A DNA stretch of 64,000 bases from Alcaligenes faecalis. GTDB taxonomy: Bacteria; Pseudomonadota; Gammaproteobacteria; Burkholderiales; Burkholderiaceae_B. The first letter of the stretch is position 1. Each line of letters opens with the position of its first letter. A program made the position numbers and the translations under genes. The notes under the pieces are model-generated. The model searched no databases and was not told the DNA's origin. It saw only the letters and a list, made by a program, of their open reading frames with translations. Positions 1 to 9,082 of the stretch are shown piece after piece. The stretch is taken from NCBI RefSeq assembly GCF_002443155.1, contig NZ_CP023667.1, positions 3,906,001-3,970,000 on the forward strand, in the 5' to 3' direction.

Positions 1-270
1 CACTCCTTCGCGCAGCGTAAAGCGCCAGACAGTAGGTTCACGCTGTTCCCAGGCCGTGGCCAGGCTGGGCACAATCTGGAAATCCTTGTCGTAGTCCACC
101 AGCGCCTCATAGACATACATGCTGCCTGTGATCGTGAGGTTTTCGTTCTGTGCGTGTGGATCCAGGGTCATGAAGTCGCCCTGGCTGGACCAAGTAAGCG
201 TTTTGCTGTGGCCCACCAAGGGCAGGGCGACCAGAGCTGCCAGCGCAGCAGCCAATACTGTTTTTTTCAT
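1..270 (-). CDS. ABC transporter substrate-binding protein, family 5 (partial)
   Basis: The first 90 codons of a periplasmic solute-binding protein of the DppA/OppA type run off the left edge. Translation from the ATG at 270 gives a signal peptide (MKKTVLAAALAALVALPLVG) followed by sequence typical of family-5 binding proteins: a segment with TLDPHAQN, then YVYEALVDYD and WEQREPTVWRFTLREGV. Family members bind peptides, nickel or other small ligands for an ABC importer; the ligand cannot be told from this fragment. A strong ribosome-binding site (AGGAGG) sits 6 nt upstream of the start. It is divergent from dinB, with a shared intergenic region of about 210 bp. Confidence 0.8.
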   Translation of the reverse strand, partial: MKKTVLAAALAALVALPLVGHSKTLTWSSQGDFMTLDPHAQNENLTITGSMYVYEALVDYDKDFQIVPSLATAWEQREPTVWRFTLREGV

Positions 271-450
271 GAAAACCTCCTGTTGGGGTGCTTGGTGTCG
301 CTGATAGAGAGGCTGCATAGTAACCGGGCGCTTGCTGCCGATTCAATACGTAGTTTCAGCCTGCTGTCAGCTTAATGATGTTTAGTGATTTATATCATCC
401 CGGCGCTTATTCAGTGGCTCCCGGTTCAAAGCCGACTTGTCGCTATAATG

Positions 451-466
451 GTGTACATATATACAG
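451..466. promoter_or_regulatory. LexA (SOS) box with adjacent -10 element
   Basis: GTGTACATATATACAG fits the CTGT-N8-ACAG LexA operator with one mismatch (G for C at position 1). It starts just after a perfect TATAAT at 444-449, so a bound repressor would cover the transcription start region of dinB. The placement supports SOS control of dinB and argues that the ATG overlapping the -10 box cannot be the real start codon. Confidence 0.75.
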
Positions 467-483
467 TTAACAGGCTGATCACG

Positions 484-1653
484 GTGGCGGCACAAGAAGA
501 AAACCCCCTGGAGCGGCGTATCGCTCATGTGGATATGGATGCGTTTTATGCCTCGGTAGAGCTGCTGCGCTACCCGCATTTGCGCGGCCGCCCCGTGGTG
601 ATTGGCGGGCGCAGTGCCGATACCCCGCGTCAATTGCCCGATGGCAGTTGGCAACATGCCCGTCTGGCCGATTACGTGGGGCGCGGGGTGGCCACGACCT
701 CGACTTATGAAGCCCGTCAGTTGGGCGTGTTCTCGGCCATGGGTTTAATGAAGGCGGCTCAACTGGCTCCCGATGCCATCTTGCTGCCTGCCGATTTTCA
801 AGCCTACCGTCATTATTCGCGCTTGTTTAAACAGGCCGTGGCCACGGTCTCGGACCATATCGAGGATCGGGGTATCGACGAGATCTATGTAGACCTTAGC
901 CATAAAACCGAAGACAGCCACGAACTGGCCGAGCAGATTCGACAAGCCGTGAACCAGGCCACCGGCCTGACCTGTTCGGTAGGCATTACGCCCAACAAGC
1001 TGCTCTCCAAAATTGCTTCGGAGCTGAACAAGCCCAATGGGGCCTGCGTGTTGACCATGGACGATGTGCCTACCCGCATCTGGCCGCTGGCCGTGGGCAA
1101 GATCAATGGCATTGGTCCCAAGTCGGTCGTGAAGCTGACGGAAATGGGCATAGAGAAGATTGGGGAACTGGCCGCTACACCTGCAGAAAAACTGCAGGAA
1201 CATTTTGGCCTGCGCTACGCGCAATGGCTGATGGCCGTGGCCCAAGGCCAGGACGAGCGCCCCTTGTCCACCGACCGCACGCCCAAATCCATCAGCCGTG
1301 AAACCACCTTCGAGCGTGATCTGCACGTGCGCATGGATCGCTCCCGCCTGTCTGCTGTGCTGGAGTCCTTGTGTGAAAAGCTGGAACAGGATTTACGCAA
1401 ATCCGCCATGTGCGCCCAAACCATAGGGATCAAGCTGAAGTTCGAGGACTTCAAAACCGTGACGCGCGACCTGTCTCTGCCCGCGCCGGTGCTGGCGGCG
1501 GATGCCATTCTGGCTGCTGCCCGCCAGAATCTGAAACGCGCCGTACTGGACAGGCGCTTGCGCTTGCTGGGCGTGAAAGCCAGTGCCCTGCTGCCTATCA
1601 GTGAAATGCCGCAGGAGCAGCCCCGGCAACTGGATCTGGACGGTTTGTTCTGA
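484..1653 (+). CDS. dinB: DNA polymerase IV (Y-family translesion polymerase)
   Basis: Error-prone DNA polymerase that bypasses lesions. The product is 389 aa from the GTG at 484. Y-family signatures are clear: HVDMDAFYASVE near the N-terminus with metal-binding Asp17, the palm motif GIDEIYVD with Asp132/Glu133, and the SVGITPNKLLSKIASELNKP block, then the little-finger domain. The C-terminus QLDLDGLF fits the QxxLxxLF beta-clamp-binding motif. In-frame ATGs upstream (385, 448) were not chosen because the promoter -10 and LexA box at 444-466 lie downstream of or over them. The gene is monocistronic, and fecI follows with its own promoter. Family assignment is firm; the start is inferred. Confidence 0.93.
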   Translation: MAAQEENPLERRIAHVDMDAFYASVELLRYPHLRGRPVVIGGRSADTPRQLPDGSWQHARLADYVGRGVATTSTYEARQLGVFSAMGLMKAAQLAPDAILLPADFQAYRHYSRLFKQAVATVSDHIEDRGIDEIYVDLSHKTEDSHELAEQIRQAVNQATGLTCSVGITPNKLLSKIASELNKPNGACVLTMDDVPTRIWPLAVGKINGIGPKSVVKLTEMGIEKIGELAATPAEKLQEHFGLRYAQWLMAVAQGQDERPLSTDRTPKSISRETTFERDLHVRMDRSRLSAVLESLCEKLEQDLRKSAMCAQTIGIKLKFEDFKTVTRDLSLPAPVLAADAILAAARQNLKRAVLDRRLRLLGVKASALLPISEMPQEQPRQLDLDGLF

Positions 1654-1684
1654 TTCAAAACTAGGCAGACTAGCAGCATACCAA

Positions 1685-1703
1685 TATAATGAGACTCATT
1701 CTT
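1685..1703. promoter_or_regulatory. Fur box overlapping the fecI-type promoter
   Basis: TATAATGAGACTCATTCTT matches about 14 of 19 positions of the consensus Fur box (GATAATGATAATCATTATC) and contains a perfect TATAAT -10 hexamer at its left end. It lies 25 nt upstream of the ECF sigma factor start. This placement fits iron-repressed transcription of the sigma/anti-sigma/receptor operon. Confidence 0.7.
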
Positions 1704-1727
1704 ATTTGAATCTCAGGATAGTCGCCC

Positions 1728-2279
1728 GTGAACGAGCGCTCCACCACCGAAGTGATGACCGTCGCTCAGATGCAGCAACACATGCACGTGTTGTATTGCC
1801 AGCACCGTGGCTGGCTGCATGATTGGTTACGGCGACGTTTGGGCTGCTCTCACCATGCGGCCGATCTGGTGCATGACGCTTATGTGCGTGTCATGAGCTC
1901 GGGCCGCATCCCCGGCCCGGAGCAGGCTCGCCCTCACCTGATGCAGATCGCCAAGGGCCTGGTGATTGATCGCTACCGCCGTCAGCAAATTGAGCAGGCG
2001 TATCTGGATGCCTTGGCGCATATGCCGGAACCGACGGCGATCTCTCCCGAAGAACGTGCCCTGACCCTGGAAGTGTTGCTGCGTATTTGCGCTGCCTTGG
2101 ACGGGCTGCCCGGCCGTGTTCAGCACGTGTTCTTGCTGTCGCGTTACGAGGGTTTGACATACTCGGCCATCGCCCAGCGTCAGGGGATTGCCGTGGCGAC
2201 AGTGCGCAAATATATGCTGCAGGCCACGCAGGCCTGCTTTGCCGTGATGGCTGATCTGGACGCGAGCGCCCTGCCGTGA
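1728..2279 (+). CDS. fecI: ECF sigma factor, FecI-type
   Basis: Extracytoplasmic-function sigma factor of 183 aa that would direct RNA polymerase to an iron-uptake receptor promoter. Region 2 is visible around residues 18-85 (DLVHDAYVRVM, then the RPHLMQIAKGLVIDRYRR segment) and region 4 around 115-170 (LDGLPGRVQHVFLLSRYEGL, then a helix-turn-helix with SAIAQRQGIAVATVRKYM). The GTG at 1728 is preferred because AGGA lies about 9 nt upstream; an ATG nine codons later is an alternative. It overlaps the following fecR start. A Fur box precedes it. Function as an iron-starvation sigma factor is inferred from the family and from the downstream TonB receptor. Confidence 0.9.
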   Translation: MNERSTTEVMTVAQMQQHMHVLYCQHRGWLHDWLRRRLGCSHHAADLVHDAYVRVMSSGRIPGPEQARPHLMQIAKGLVIDRYRRQQIEQAYLDALAHMPEPTAISPEERALTLEVLLRICAALDGLPGRVQHVFLLSRYEGLTYSAIAQRQGIAVATVRKYMLQATQACFAVMADLDASALP

Positions 2280-3256
2280 GCACACCCCGTCCCGCCCTGA
2301 ATCCTATCGATGCCCAGGCCCTGGAGTGGCAAGTCGTCTTCTGGTCCGGTGAAGTGCAAGAGCACGAGCAGCGGGACTTCCAGATCTGGCTGGCGGCCGA
2401 CCCCTTGCACGAGCAAGCCTGGACCCGTATTCAGCAGTTTGGTCAGCAAATGCAGCTTGCGCCGCAGGAGGTGGCGTCCCAGGTCTTGCAAGCCAGCTTG
2501 TCTGCCCAGGCGATACAGCGGCGACGTGCCATTTTGCGCAGTGTCTTGTTGCTGGCGTGTGGCGGGCTGGGCAGTTACGGCGTGAGTCGCACACCCCAAT
2601 GGGCGGCCTGGAATGCAGACTACCGCACCGCATCAGGCCAACGTAAAGAACTGACTTTGCCCGATGGCACCGTGCTGGCCCTGAATACGGCCAGTTCCTT
2701 GAACGTGCAATACAGCGAAACGCAACGCAGTGTCGTCCTGCTGGGTGGCGAAGTCTTGATCAGCACGGCGTCCGACCCGCAAATCCGGCATCGGCCTTTT
2801 GTGGTGCAAACTCCTGAAGGGGAAGTTCAGGCTCTGGGTACGCGTTTCCTGGTGCGACATTGGCCTGCCATGGCGCGTGTCTCGGTCCAGGTTTATGAGG
2901 GGGCGGTAGAACTGCGCCCCAGCCATGCTGGGCAAGTGACACGCTTGCAGGCCGGACAGCAGGCCTTGTTCAGCAGGCAGCAAAGCTATAAGCCTGAGCC
3001 GGCCGATGAGCAGGCCAGCGCCTGGCAACGTGGTTTGCTGGTTGCAGAACGCTGGCGCTTGGGGGATTTTCTGGCAGAAGTCGCCCGATATCGGCCTGGA
3101 GTACTGCGCTGTGACCCGGCAGTAGCCGGGCTGATGATTTCGGGCGTCTACCCCTTGCAGGATACGGACGCGATTTTGCACTCAGTGTCGCAAGCCTTGC
3201 CCGTGCAGGTACGGATGATTACACCGTATTGGGTCATGGTCTCGGCGTTGGCGTAG
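2276..3256 (+). CDS. fecR: FecR-type transmembrane anti-sigma regulator
   Basis: 326-aa inner-membrane regulator that relays receptor occupancy to the FecI-type sigma factor. The N-terminal cytoplasmic segment carries the FecR_N pattern (EWQVVFWSGEV, then FQIWLAADPLHEQAW). A single hydrophobic segment lies near residues 85-105, followed by the periplasmic FecR domain (LTLPDGTVLALNTASSLNV, then ALGTRFLVR) and a C-terminal secretin/TonB-like part (YRPGVLRCDPAVAGLMISGVY). The GTG start overlaps the sigma-factor stop (GTGA), implying translational coupling, which is the usual arrangement. The receptor gene follows after a short gap containing a hairpin. Confidence 0.9.
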   Translation: MSTPRPALNPIDAQALEWQVVFWSGEVQEHEQRDFQIWLAADPLHEQAWTRIQQFGQQMQLAPQEVASQVLQASLSAQAIQRRRAILRSVLLLACGGLGSYGVSRTPQWAAWNADYRTASGQRKELTLPDGTVLALNTASSLNVQYSETQRSVVLLGGEVLISTASDPQIRHRPFVVQTPEGEVQALGTRFLVRHWPAMARVSVQVYEGAVELRPSHAGQVTRLQAGQQALFSRQQSYKPEPADEQASAWQRGLLVAERWRLGDFLAEVARYRPGVLRCDPAVAGLMISGVYPLQDTDAILHSVSQALPVQVRMITPYWVMVSALA

Positions 3257-3290
3257 CACTTTTTGATTCTCGTTCGGGATACATGCAAAG

Positions 3291-3310
3291 GCCCGGTTTT
3301 TGTTCCGGGC
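3291..3310 (+). other. Stem-loop between fecR and the TonB receptor gene
   Basis: GCCCGG and CCGGGC flank an 8-nt T-rich loop, forming a compact hairpin 24 nt before the receptor start. It has no following T-run, so it is not a standard terminator. It could lower or stabilise transcript levels between the regulators and the receptor. Seen directly; function is inference. Confidence 0.4.
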
Positions 3311-3334
3311 TGCTCATCCCTGAAGAGAGAAGCC

Positions 3335-5869
3335 ATGTTGATTAAATCCACGCGTCCTGCGGCCCGCTTCGGACGTTTCACTATTGCCCGTTCGGCCCTG
3401 GGGCCGTGCCTGCTGGCGGCAAGCCTGGCGGGAGCCTTGTCGGTGTCCAGCGTTCACGCTCAAAGCATGAGCAGTCAGCAAATGAGCTATGACATTGCCG
3501 CGGGCACCCTGGATCAGGTCCTGAATCAGTTTGCAGCGCGTGGCGGATTTTTACTGGCAATTGATGCCTCTCTGACAGCAGGCAAGACCAGTTTGGGCCT
3601 GAAAGGCGCTTACACACCGGAACAGGGGTTACGGCAGATTTTGCAAGGCAGCGGTCTGGGCGCCGTGGCGGATGGTCGCGGCTATCGTTTGCGTGCGGTA
3701 CCCGGATTGAACACGCGCAGCCACGAGGAACTGGAAGCGGTACGCGTGCAGGCTCAACGCGAAAGCGCAACCGGCCCTGCCAATGGCCTGCTGGCCACGC
3801 GCAGCGCAACGGCGACCAAGAGCGATGTGGCCATCATGGACACCCCGGCCTCGGTCGCCGTCGTGACGCAGCAGCAGATCGAGTCTCTGGCCACGCGCAC
3901 CGTGGGTGAAGCCTTGCGCTATGTGCCGGGCGTGGCGGTGGAGTTTGACGGGGTGGATTCGCGTTTTGACACCATGTCCTTGCGTGGCTTCAATGCAGAT
4001 TCCGTGGCGTGGCTGGACGGTGTAAAACTGGCCGGTGGCAGTGGTGCCGGCAATAACTGGACCTTGCCGCAGATTGACCCTTTCATGCTGGAGCGCATTG
4101 AGGTCCTGAAAGGGCCGGCCTCGGTGGTTTATGGCCAGGTGGTGCCAGGCGGCATGGTCAATATGGTCAGCAAGCGCCCTACTCAAACAGACCAACGCAA
4201 TATCGAACTGACCCTGGGGGCGCCGCGCCAGCTACGTGGCAGCGTGGATCTGGGAGGCGCATTGGGCCAGGACGGTGTCAGTGCCTGGCGCTTGCTGGCA
4301 CTGAACTCCGATACCGAAAGCCGTACCGATCACGTCAAGCGCAAACGTCAGTTACTGGCTCCTTCCGTGACCTTGCCGCTGGGCGAGAACGGTGAAATCG
4401 TGCTGATGGGTTCGGTGCAGCGCGATCGAGGCGGCAGCGACTATATGTGGTTGCCCGCCTATGGCACCTTGTTTGACAACCCCAACGGCAAAATACCCCT
4501 GTCGCGCTTTATCGGCGAGCCACATTTTGATCGCTATGACCGCGATCAGGATATGGCTGGCTGGGCGGCGGTCTACGACATCAACGACAACTGGACACTG
4601 CGCCAGAACCTGCGCGTGCAACGCATCAAGTCGGTGATGGAGTCGGTGACCAGCGATATGTATTCCTTCGACGACCCCAGCGAAGGCGGTTGGGATTGGC
4701 GCACGCTGGAGCGCTATGCCAACCGTGGCACAGGAACATCGCGCTCTTTGGGTGTGGACACGCAGTCCGAATGGCGCTGGAACCTGGGGGAGGCCGAGCA
4801 TACCGTGCTGCTGGGCCTGGACTATTACCGGGGTACCTTTGATGCCCGCCGTCAGACAGCCTCGGTAGGACCGGAAGGCAGCGGTGGTTTGCTGGATTTG
4901 TATGAGCCGGAGTATGGCGCGACGATCGGGCCTTTTACGACCCTGAGCGAAGTCAGCAACCGGCGGCATCAGACTGGCGTGTATCTGCAGGATCAGGTGT
5001 CCTGGGGTAATTGGCGCTTGGTCGCTGGCCTGCGTCAGGACTGGTCCTCCGTCAGTGGCACCAGCCGTCGCCGGGCCGGAGAAGATGATCTGGGCCAGAG
5101 CGACAAGGCCACCACGGGTCGTCTGGGGGCCTTGTATCGCTTCGAGTCGGGTTGGGCTCCGTATATCAGCTATGCCACCTCGTTTGAGCCCGTTGCGGGT
5201 GTGACGGCAGAGGGCGTGGCCTTCAGGCCCATGAAAGGCAAACAGACCGAAGTCGGCGTCAAGTATCAGCCCGATGGTGCGAACTGGATGGCCAGCGCCG
5301 CCGTGTTTGATTTGCGCCAGACCAACAGGCTGACGGACGACCCGATTCATGGCTTCCCGGATCAGGTGCAAACCGGAGAACTGCGCTCGCGCGGTCTGGA
5401 GTTGGCATTGACGGGTCGCTTGTCGCCCAATTGGTCGCTGATCGGCAGTTATTCCTACCTGAACACCAAAGTGCTCAGCAGCGAGATCCCCGAAGAACAG
5501 GGCAAACCGGCCTTGTATACACCGCGCCATCAAGCCGCCTTGTGGGTGGACTACACCTTTACCGGACGCACAGCGCTGGCTGGCACGGTCATGGGACTGG
5601 GAATTCGGCATGTGGGCTCGTCCCACGGCGGGGACATTGATGTGGCCGGTGGTGGCTACGCCAGCCTGCGCATTCCGGCCCATACCGTGGCGGATTTCCG
5701 GATGGCGACGCAGTTGGGCTGGATCTCGCCAGAGCTGAAGAACAGCGAGCTTTCTTTGAATGTGACCAATATTGCCGACAAACAGTACGTTAACGGCTGC
5801 GGTTCCTTGTGGACTTGCGGCTGGGGCCTGGGTCGACAGGTGTCTTTAACTTTTTCAGGACGATTCTGA
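3335..5869 (+). CDS. TonB-dependent siderophore receptor with N-terminal signalling (STN) domain
   Basis: Outer-membrane receptor, 844 aa from the ATG at 3335, preceded by GAAGAGAGAAG. Order of domains: signal peptide (cleavage after about Ala42), a STN/FecA-type signalling domain near 46-120 ([40 protein letters not shown]), a candidate TonB box around EAVRVQAQ, a plug ([35 protein letters not shown]) and a 22-strand type barrel ending in SLTFSGRF with a terminal Phe. The STN domain together with FecI/FecR upstream indicates trans-envelope signalling receptors of the FpvA/FecA/FoxA class. The ferric ligand cannot be read from sequence. The stop overlaps the next start (TGATG). Confidence 0.92.
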   Translation: MLIKSTRPAARFGRFTIARSALGPCLLAASLAGALSVSSVHAQSMSSQQMSYDIAAGTLDQVLNQFAARGGFLLAIDASLTAGKTSLGLKGAYTPEQGLRQILQGSGLGAVADGRGYRLRAVPGLNTRSHEELEAVRVQAQRESATGPANGLLATRSATATKSDVAIMDTPASVAVVTQQQIESLATRTVGEALRYVPGVAVEFDGVDSRFDTMSLRGFNADSVAWLDGVKLAGGSGAGNNWTLPQIDPFMLERIEVLKGPASVVYGQVVPGGMVNMVSKRPTQTDQRNIELTLGAPRQLRGSVDLGGALGQDGVSAWRLLALNSDTESRTDHVKRKRQLLAPSVTLPLGENGEIVLMGSVQRDRGGSDYMWLPAYGTLFDNPNGKIPLSRFIGEPHFDRYDRDQDMAGWAAVYDINDNWTLRQNLRVQRIKSVMESVTSDMYSFDDPSEGGWDWRTLERYANRGTGTSRSLGVDTQSEWRWNLGEAEHTVLLGLDYYRGTFDARRQTASVGPEGSGGLLDLYEPEYGATIGPFTTLSEVSNRRHQTGVYLQDQVSWGNWRLVAGLRQDWSSVSGTSRRRAGEDDLGQSDKATTGRLGALYRFESGWAPYISYATSFEPVAGVTAEGVAFRPMKGKQTEVGVKYQPDGANWMASAAVFDLRQTNRLTDDPIHGFPDQVQTGELRSRGLELALTGRLSPNWSLIGSYSYLNTKVLSSEIPEEQGKPALYTPRHQAALWVDYTFTGRTALAGTVMGLGIRHVGSSHGGDIDVAGGGYASLRIPAHTVADFRMATQLGWISPELKNSELSLNVTNIADKQYVNGCGSLWTCGWGLGRQVSLTFSGRF

Positions 5870-6930
5870 TGAGAAGACTGATAGGGCTAGCCCTGCTGGG
5901 TCTGGGTATGAGTGTCAATGCCCAGGCCAGCCCCTTGCTGAAACCGGGTTGCGCCTGGACCTTGCTGAACCCGGAGCAAGGGGAGCGCACGGGAAGCTGG
6001 GGGTGGGCGGATCTGGACAAACGTCAGTACATAGACGAACACACGCGCTTTAATCTGGCCTCTTTGTCCAAGCAGTTCACCGCTCTGGCTGTGCTGATGC
6101 TGGTTCAGGACGGGAAACTGGCTTTGGATGAACCGTTGGCTCGTTTCTGGCCAGAGCTGCCTGGAGAACTGGGCAAACCCACCCTGCGACAAGTTCTGCG
6201 TCATACCGGCGGTTTGCCGGATTACATCGAGCCCTTGTACCAGGCAGGCCGAGAGCACGAGACGGTCACGGTGGCCGAAACGCTGGAGGTTTTGGCCGCG
6301 TATCCAGTGCTGCGCTTTACACCCGGAGAGCGGTTTGAATACAGCAATACCGGGTATTTTCTGCTGGCCCAACTGGTGGAACGGGTCAGCGGCCAGCCCC
6401 TGACCCGGTTTTCCCAGCGCTATATTTTTGAACCTTTGGGCATGGACGAAACCGCGATTGTGGATCGTTACCCATCTGCTTTACCGCAACTGGCTCGAGG
6501 CTATCGGGTCAAGGACGGGCAGGTACAAAATAGTGAATCCAGTTGGGAGCAGACGGGCGATGGTCAGGTGCACAGCAGCGCGGCAGATATGTGGCGCTGG
6601 TTGCAGCACCTGGAGCTGGACACGGTCTTGCAGAGCCCGGAGGGGCAGCCGCTGATGGGGGTGCGTAGTCTGCTGACGCAATCGGCCCCTACCGAACCCA
6701 AAGATAATTACCAGTTCGGGCTGGAAACCGTGCAGTTGGGTGAAGACTATGCCGCCTGGGGGCATGGCGGTGGCTGGGCGGGCTATCACAGCTTCATGGC
6801 TTACTCACCGGAGCGGCGCCAGGGGGCGGCGGTGATGTGTAACGCGATTCATTGGGATGTGCGTGCCATGGCCGAGCGGCTGTTGCAGACCGGTATCGGG
6901 CAACTGGAGCCCATTGTGTATCGACCTTGA
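5869..6930 (+). CDS. Secreted serine hydrolase, class C beta-lactamase/DD-peptidase fold
   Basis: 353-aa exported protein of the beta-lactamase-related penicillin-binding family. It has a signal peptide (residues 1-20, ending NAQA) and then the three family motifs: SxxK as SLSK at Ser65/Lys68, the Tyr-x-Asn motif as YSN at 158-160, and a C-terminal HGGG in place of KTG. Such enzymes include esterases, peptidases and beta-lactamases. The start ATG overlaps the receptor stop codon, so it is translated with the siderophore receptor and probably shares its iron control. A role in hydrolysing a siderophore or its ester in the periplasm is plausible but unproven; general esterase activity is the safe call. 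Confidence 0.85.
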   Translation: MRRLIGLALLGLGMSVNAQASPLLKPGCAWTLLNPEQGERTGSWGWADLDKRQYIDEHTRFNLASLSKQFTALAVLMLVQDGKLALDEPLARFWPELPGELGKPTLRQVLRHTGGLPDYIEPLYQAGREHETVTVAETLEVLAAYPVLRFTPGERFEYSNTGYFLLAQLVERVSGQPLTRFSQRYIFEPLGMDETAIVDRYPSALPQLARGYRVKDGQVQNSESSWEQTGDGQVHSSAADMWRWLQHLELDTVLQSPEGQPLMGVRSLLTQSAPTEPKDNYQFGLETVQLGEDYAAWGHGGGWAGYHSFMAYSPERRQGAAVMCNAIHWDVRAMAERLLQTGIGQLEPIVYRP

Positions 6931-7002
6931 TGGTACGACTTGACCGGAGCCCTGTTTGATACGGCAGCGTAGCGCCTGAAAACAAGCCTTCAGGCTTCAA
7001 GC

Positions 7003-7047
7003 AAAACAGCGCTGCTCCTCTTGATAAGCCAGGAGCCGCGCTGTTTT
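7003..7047 (+). terminator. Rho-independent terminator after the iron-uptake operon
   Basis: A long hairpin: AAAACAGCGC-TGCTCCT on the left, AGGAGCC-GCGCTGTTTT on the right, with an 11-nt loop. The A-run and T-run ends pair with each other, so it can act in either direction. It sits about 70 nt after the serine hydrolase stop. Confidence 0.7.
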
Positions 7048-7069
7048 CGCATCAACTTGTACCAGAAAA

Positions 7070-7101
7070 GGGACAATCCACGGCCAGATGGCCATTGTCC
7101 C
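7070..7101 (+). other. Stem-loop upstream of the argD-type gene
   Basis: GGGACAAT pairs with ATTGTCCC around an inner GGCC-AGAT-GGCC hairpin, leaving a 4-nt CCAC bulge on one side. It lies about 100 nt before the aminotransferase start, in the likely promoter/leader. There is no T-run, so it is not a terminator. Role unknown. Confidence 0.4.
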
Positions 7102-7203
7102 AGGCATAAGCGTCCTGCTGGGGGCGTGCTGCGTTAGAATTAATTGTCCAGCCGCCGGGCTGGTTTATTTTTTCTTCTTTCATTTTCATCAAGGTTTGCC
7201 GTT

Positions 7204-8394
7204 ATGGAATTCGATCGGGCCGGTGTACGTGCATTAATGGAAATTACCCAGCGTCCGGAGTTGGTCTTTGTGCGAGGAGAAGGTTCCTGGTTGCAAGATC
7301 ACAACGGCAAGCGATACCTGGACACCGTCCAGGGCTGGGCCGTGAACGCGCTGGGCCACAGCCCTGCCAACGTGATCAAGGCGATCACCGAACAAGCGTC
7401 CAAATTGATCAACCCCTCGCCTGCGTTCTACAACGAGCCCTCTATCGAGCTGGCCAAACGCATCGTGGAACATTCCTGCTTTGATCGCGTGTTCTTTGCC
7501 AACAGTGGTGGCGAAGCCAACGAAGGCGCCATCAAGCTGGCGCGCAAATGGGGTCAGATCAACAAGAACAACGCTTACAAGATCATTTCTTTTGAGCATT
7601 CTTTCCATGGCCGTACCCTGGCCACCATGTCCCTGTCCGGCAAGCCCGGCTGGGATCGCATGTTTGCTCCTCAGGTCGACGGTTTTCCTAAAGCCAAGCT
7701 GAACGATCTGGAATCCGTGCGCGCGCTGATCGACGATCAAACCGTGGGCATCATGCTCGAACCCGTACAGGGCGAGGCCGGTGTTATTCCCGCTACCGTG
7801 GAATTCATGAAGGGCCTGCGCGCTCTGGCTGACGAGCACAAGTTGCTGCTGATCGTGGACGAAGTGCAAACCGGCATGGGCCGTACTGGCACCATGTTTG
7901 CCTACGAACACTCGGGCATCCGTCCTGACATCATGACCCTGGGTAAAGGCATTGGTGGCGGCGTGCCTCTGTCGGCATTGTGTGCCCGCGAAGAAGTGTC
8001 CTGCTTCCAGCCAGGCGACCAGGGCGGTACCTACAACGGTAACCCCCTGATGACCGCTGCTGGCGTAGCCGTGTTCGACGAACTGGCTGCTCCTGGCTTC
8101 CTGGAGTCGGTCAACGCCCGCGCCAAGCAACTGTCCGAAGGCCTGCTGGCCATCAGCGCCAAGTGGGGCATGAACGGTGAGCGTGGCGAAGGCCTGCTGC
8201 GTGCCCTGATCCTGGATCAGGACGACGGCCCGGAAATCGTGGCTGCTGCCCGCGACCGCGCTCCAGAAGGCATGCTGCTGAACTCGCCACGTCCTAACCT
8301 GCTGCGTTTCATGCCAGCCCTGAACATCACGGCCGACGAAATCGACCTGATGCTGGCCTGGCTGGACGAAATTCTGGTCAAGGTTCGCGGCTAA
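7204..8394 (+). CDS. argD: Acetylornithine aminotransferase-type class III transaminase
   Basis: PLP-dependent class III aminotransferase of 396 aa, the usual length for ArgD (arginine biosynthesis: N-acetylornithine plus 2-oxoglutarate to the semialdehyde and glutamate). Visible signatures are [18 protein letters not shown] (cofactor phosphate site), [12 protein letters not shown] with the ring-contacting Asp, and LGKGIGGG with the Schiff-base lysine, then [14 protein letters not shown]. The ATG at 7204 follows AAGG about 8 nt upstream; an upstream in-frame start at 7144 would add an unlikely Phe/Ser-rich leader. The gene stands alone between two terminators. Related omega-amino acid transaminases cannot be fully excluded. 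Confidence 0.8.
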   Translation: MEFDRAGVRALMEITQRPELVFVRGEGSWLQDHNGKRYLDTVQGWAVNALGHSPANVIKAITEQASKLINPSPAFYNEPSIELAKRIVEHSCFDRVFFANSGGEANEGAIKLARKWGQINKNNAYKIISFEHSFHGRTLATMSLSGKPGWDRMFAPQVDGFPKAKLNDLESVRALIDDQTVGIMLEPVQGEAGVIPATVEFMKGLRALADEHKLLLIVDEVQTGMGRTGTMFAYEHSGIRPDIMTLGKGIGGGVPLSALCAREEVSCFQPGDQGGTYNGNPLMTAAGVAVFDELAAPGFLESVNARAKQLSEGLLAISAKWGMNGERGEGLLRALILDQDDGPEIVAAARDRAPEGMLLNSPRPNLLRFMPALNITADEIDLMLAWLDEILVKVRG

Positions 8395-8414
8395 GCTGCC
8401 AGCGTGCTGTAAAG

Positions 8415-8441
8415 AAATCCGCCTTCGGGCGGATTTTTTTT
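8415..8441 (+). terminator. Rho-independent terminator of the argD-type gene
   Basis: AAATCCGCC-TTCG-GGCGGATTT followed by a run of Ts: a 9-bp perfect stem with a stable TTCG tetraloop, 20 nt after the stop codon. Confidence 0.92.
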
Positions 8442-8500
8442 GGTCTTTGGATTTTTGTAGCCCTGCGGGTCTGGTGGGCTTGCAAACCGCCGTTCCTGGC

Positions 8501-8827
8501 TTAGAAGTCGAGTTGCTCAGGTGTAATCCCAAGCGCGGCGGCAATGCGCTCCAGGCTGCTTTTGCGTAGCCGCTCGCTGCTCTCTTGCTGAGCATAGGCA
8601 GATTGGCTGATACCCAGACGAGCGGCCAGCTCTGCCTGTGTCAGCCCAAGGTGTTCACGCCATGCCCGAACCGGTGTTGCACCGTCGATCGTGCTGCTGA
8701 CGACGGCGTGGGGGATCAGCCCGCCGTCCTGGGTCTGGCTGGCGATGTAGTCTTCGTAGGGAATCACGACAAAAGCGGGATTGCCGTCCGGGCCATTGAT
8801 GATCTGAATATTAGTACGTGCGTTCAT
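8501..8827 (-). CDS. Xre/HigA-type antitoxin
   Basis: 108-aa DNA-binding antitoxin. The N-terminal part resembles type II antitoxin linkers (FVVIPYEDYIA) and the C-terminal half is a Cro/C1-type helix-turn-helix (LGLTQAELAARLGISQSAYA, then LERIAAALGI). It overlaps the 3' end of the toxin gene by 17 nt and is the second gene of the pair (toxin first, as in higBA). It should neutralise the toxin and repress the operon; three TATAAGTT repeats upstream of the toxin are candidate binding sites. Confidence 0.85.
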   Translation of the reverse strand: MNARTNIQIINGPDGNPAFVVIPYEDYIASQTQDGGLIPHAVVSSTIDGATPVRAWREHLGLTQAELAARLGISQSAYAQQESSERLRKSSLERIAAALGITPEQLDF

Positions 8828-9074
8828 CGCGCTTTCTCACTTCCTGGATGTCGATAATTCTTATCTCTACGTCCCAATCAAACAGGACGCGATAGTTTCC
8901 GATGCGCAGGCGATAGCCATACTGGTGATTCGTCAGCGCTTTGATGTTCTGCGATCCGGAGCAATTGGGCATGTCAGCCAAGTTGCCGACACCGTCGCGG
9001 ATAGCGCCTTGGTGTTGCCTGTCGATCTTGCGCAGTTGTTTGGCGGCTTTGGGTGTCCAGAATATCGAGTTCAT
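8811..9074 (-). CDS. RelE/ParE-superfamily toxin
   Basis: Small toxin of 87 aa from the ATG at 9074 (a TTG two codons upstream is possible). The fold signature is clear: FWTPKAAKQLRKID at the N-terminus, YGYRLRIGNYRVLFD in the middle and IIDIQEVRKRDERTY at the end, as in RelE-type ribosome-dependent mRNA interferases. It precedes and overlaps the Xre antitoxin gene. No clear ribosome-binding site is visible, and a TATAAT at 9097-9092 would place transcription only about 10 nt before the start, so the mRNA may be nearly leaderless. Confidence 0.85.
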   Translation of the reverse strand: MNSIFWTPKAAKQLRKIDRQHQGAIRDGVGNLADMPNCSGSQNIKALTNHQYGYRLRIGNYRVLFDWDVEIRIIDIQEVRKRDERTY

Positions 9075-9082
9075 GGACAAAA

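Noticed and set aside
4352..5683. A 443-codon minus-strand frame inside the TonB receptor gene
   Set aside because: Shadow of the receptor coding region with no recognisable protein features.
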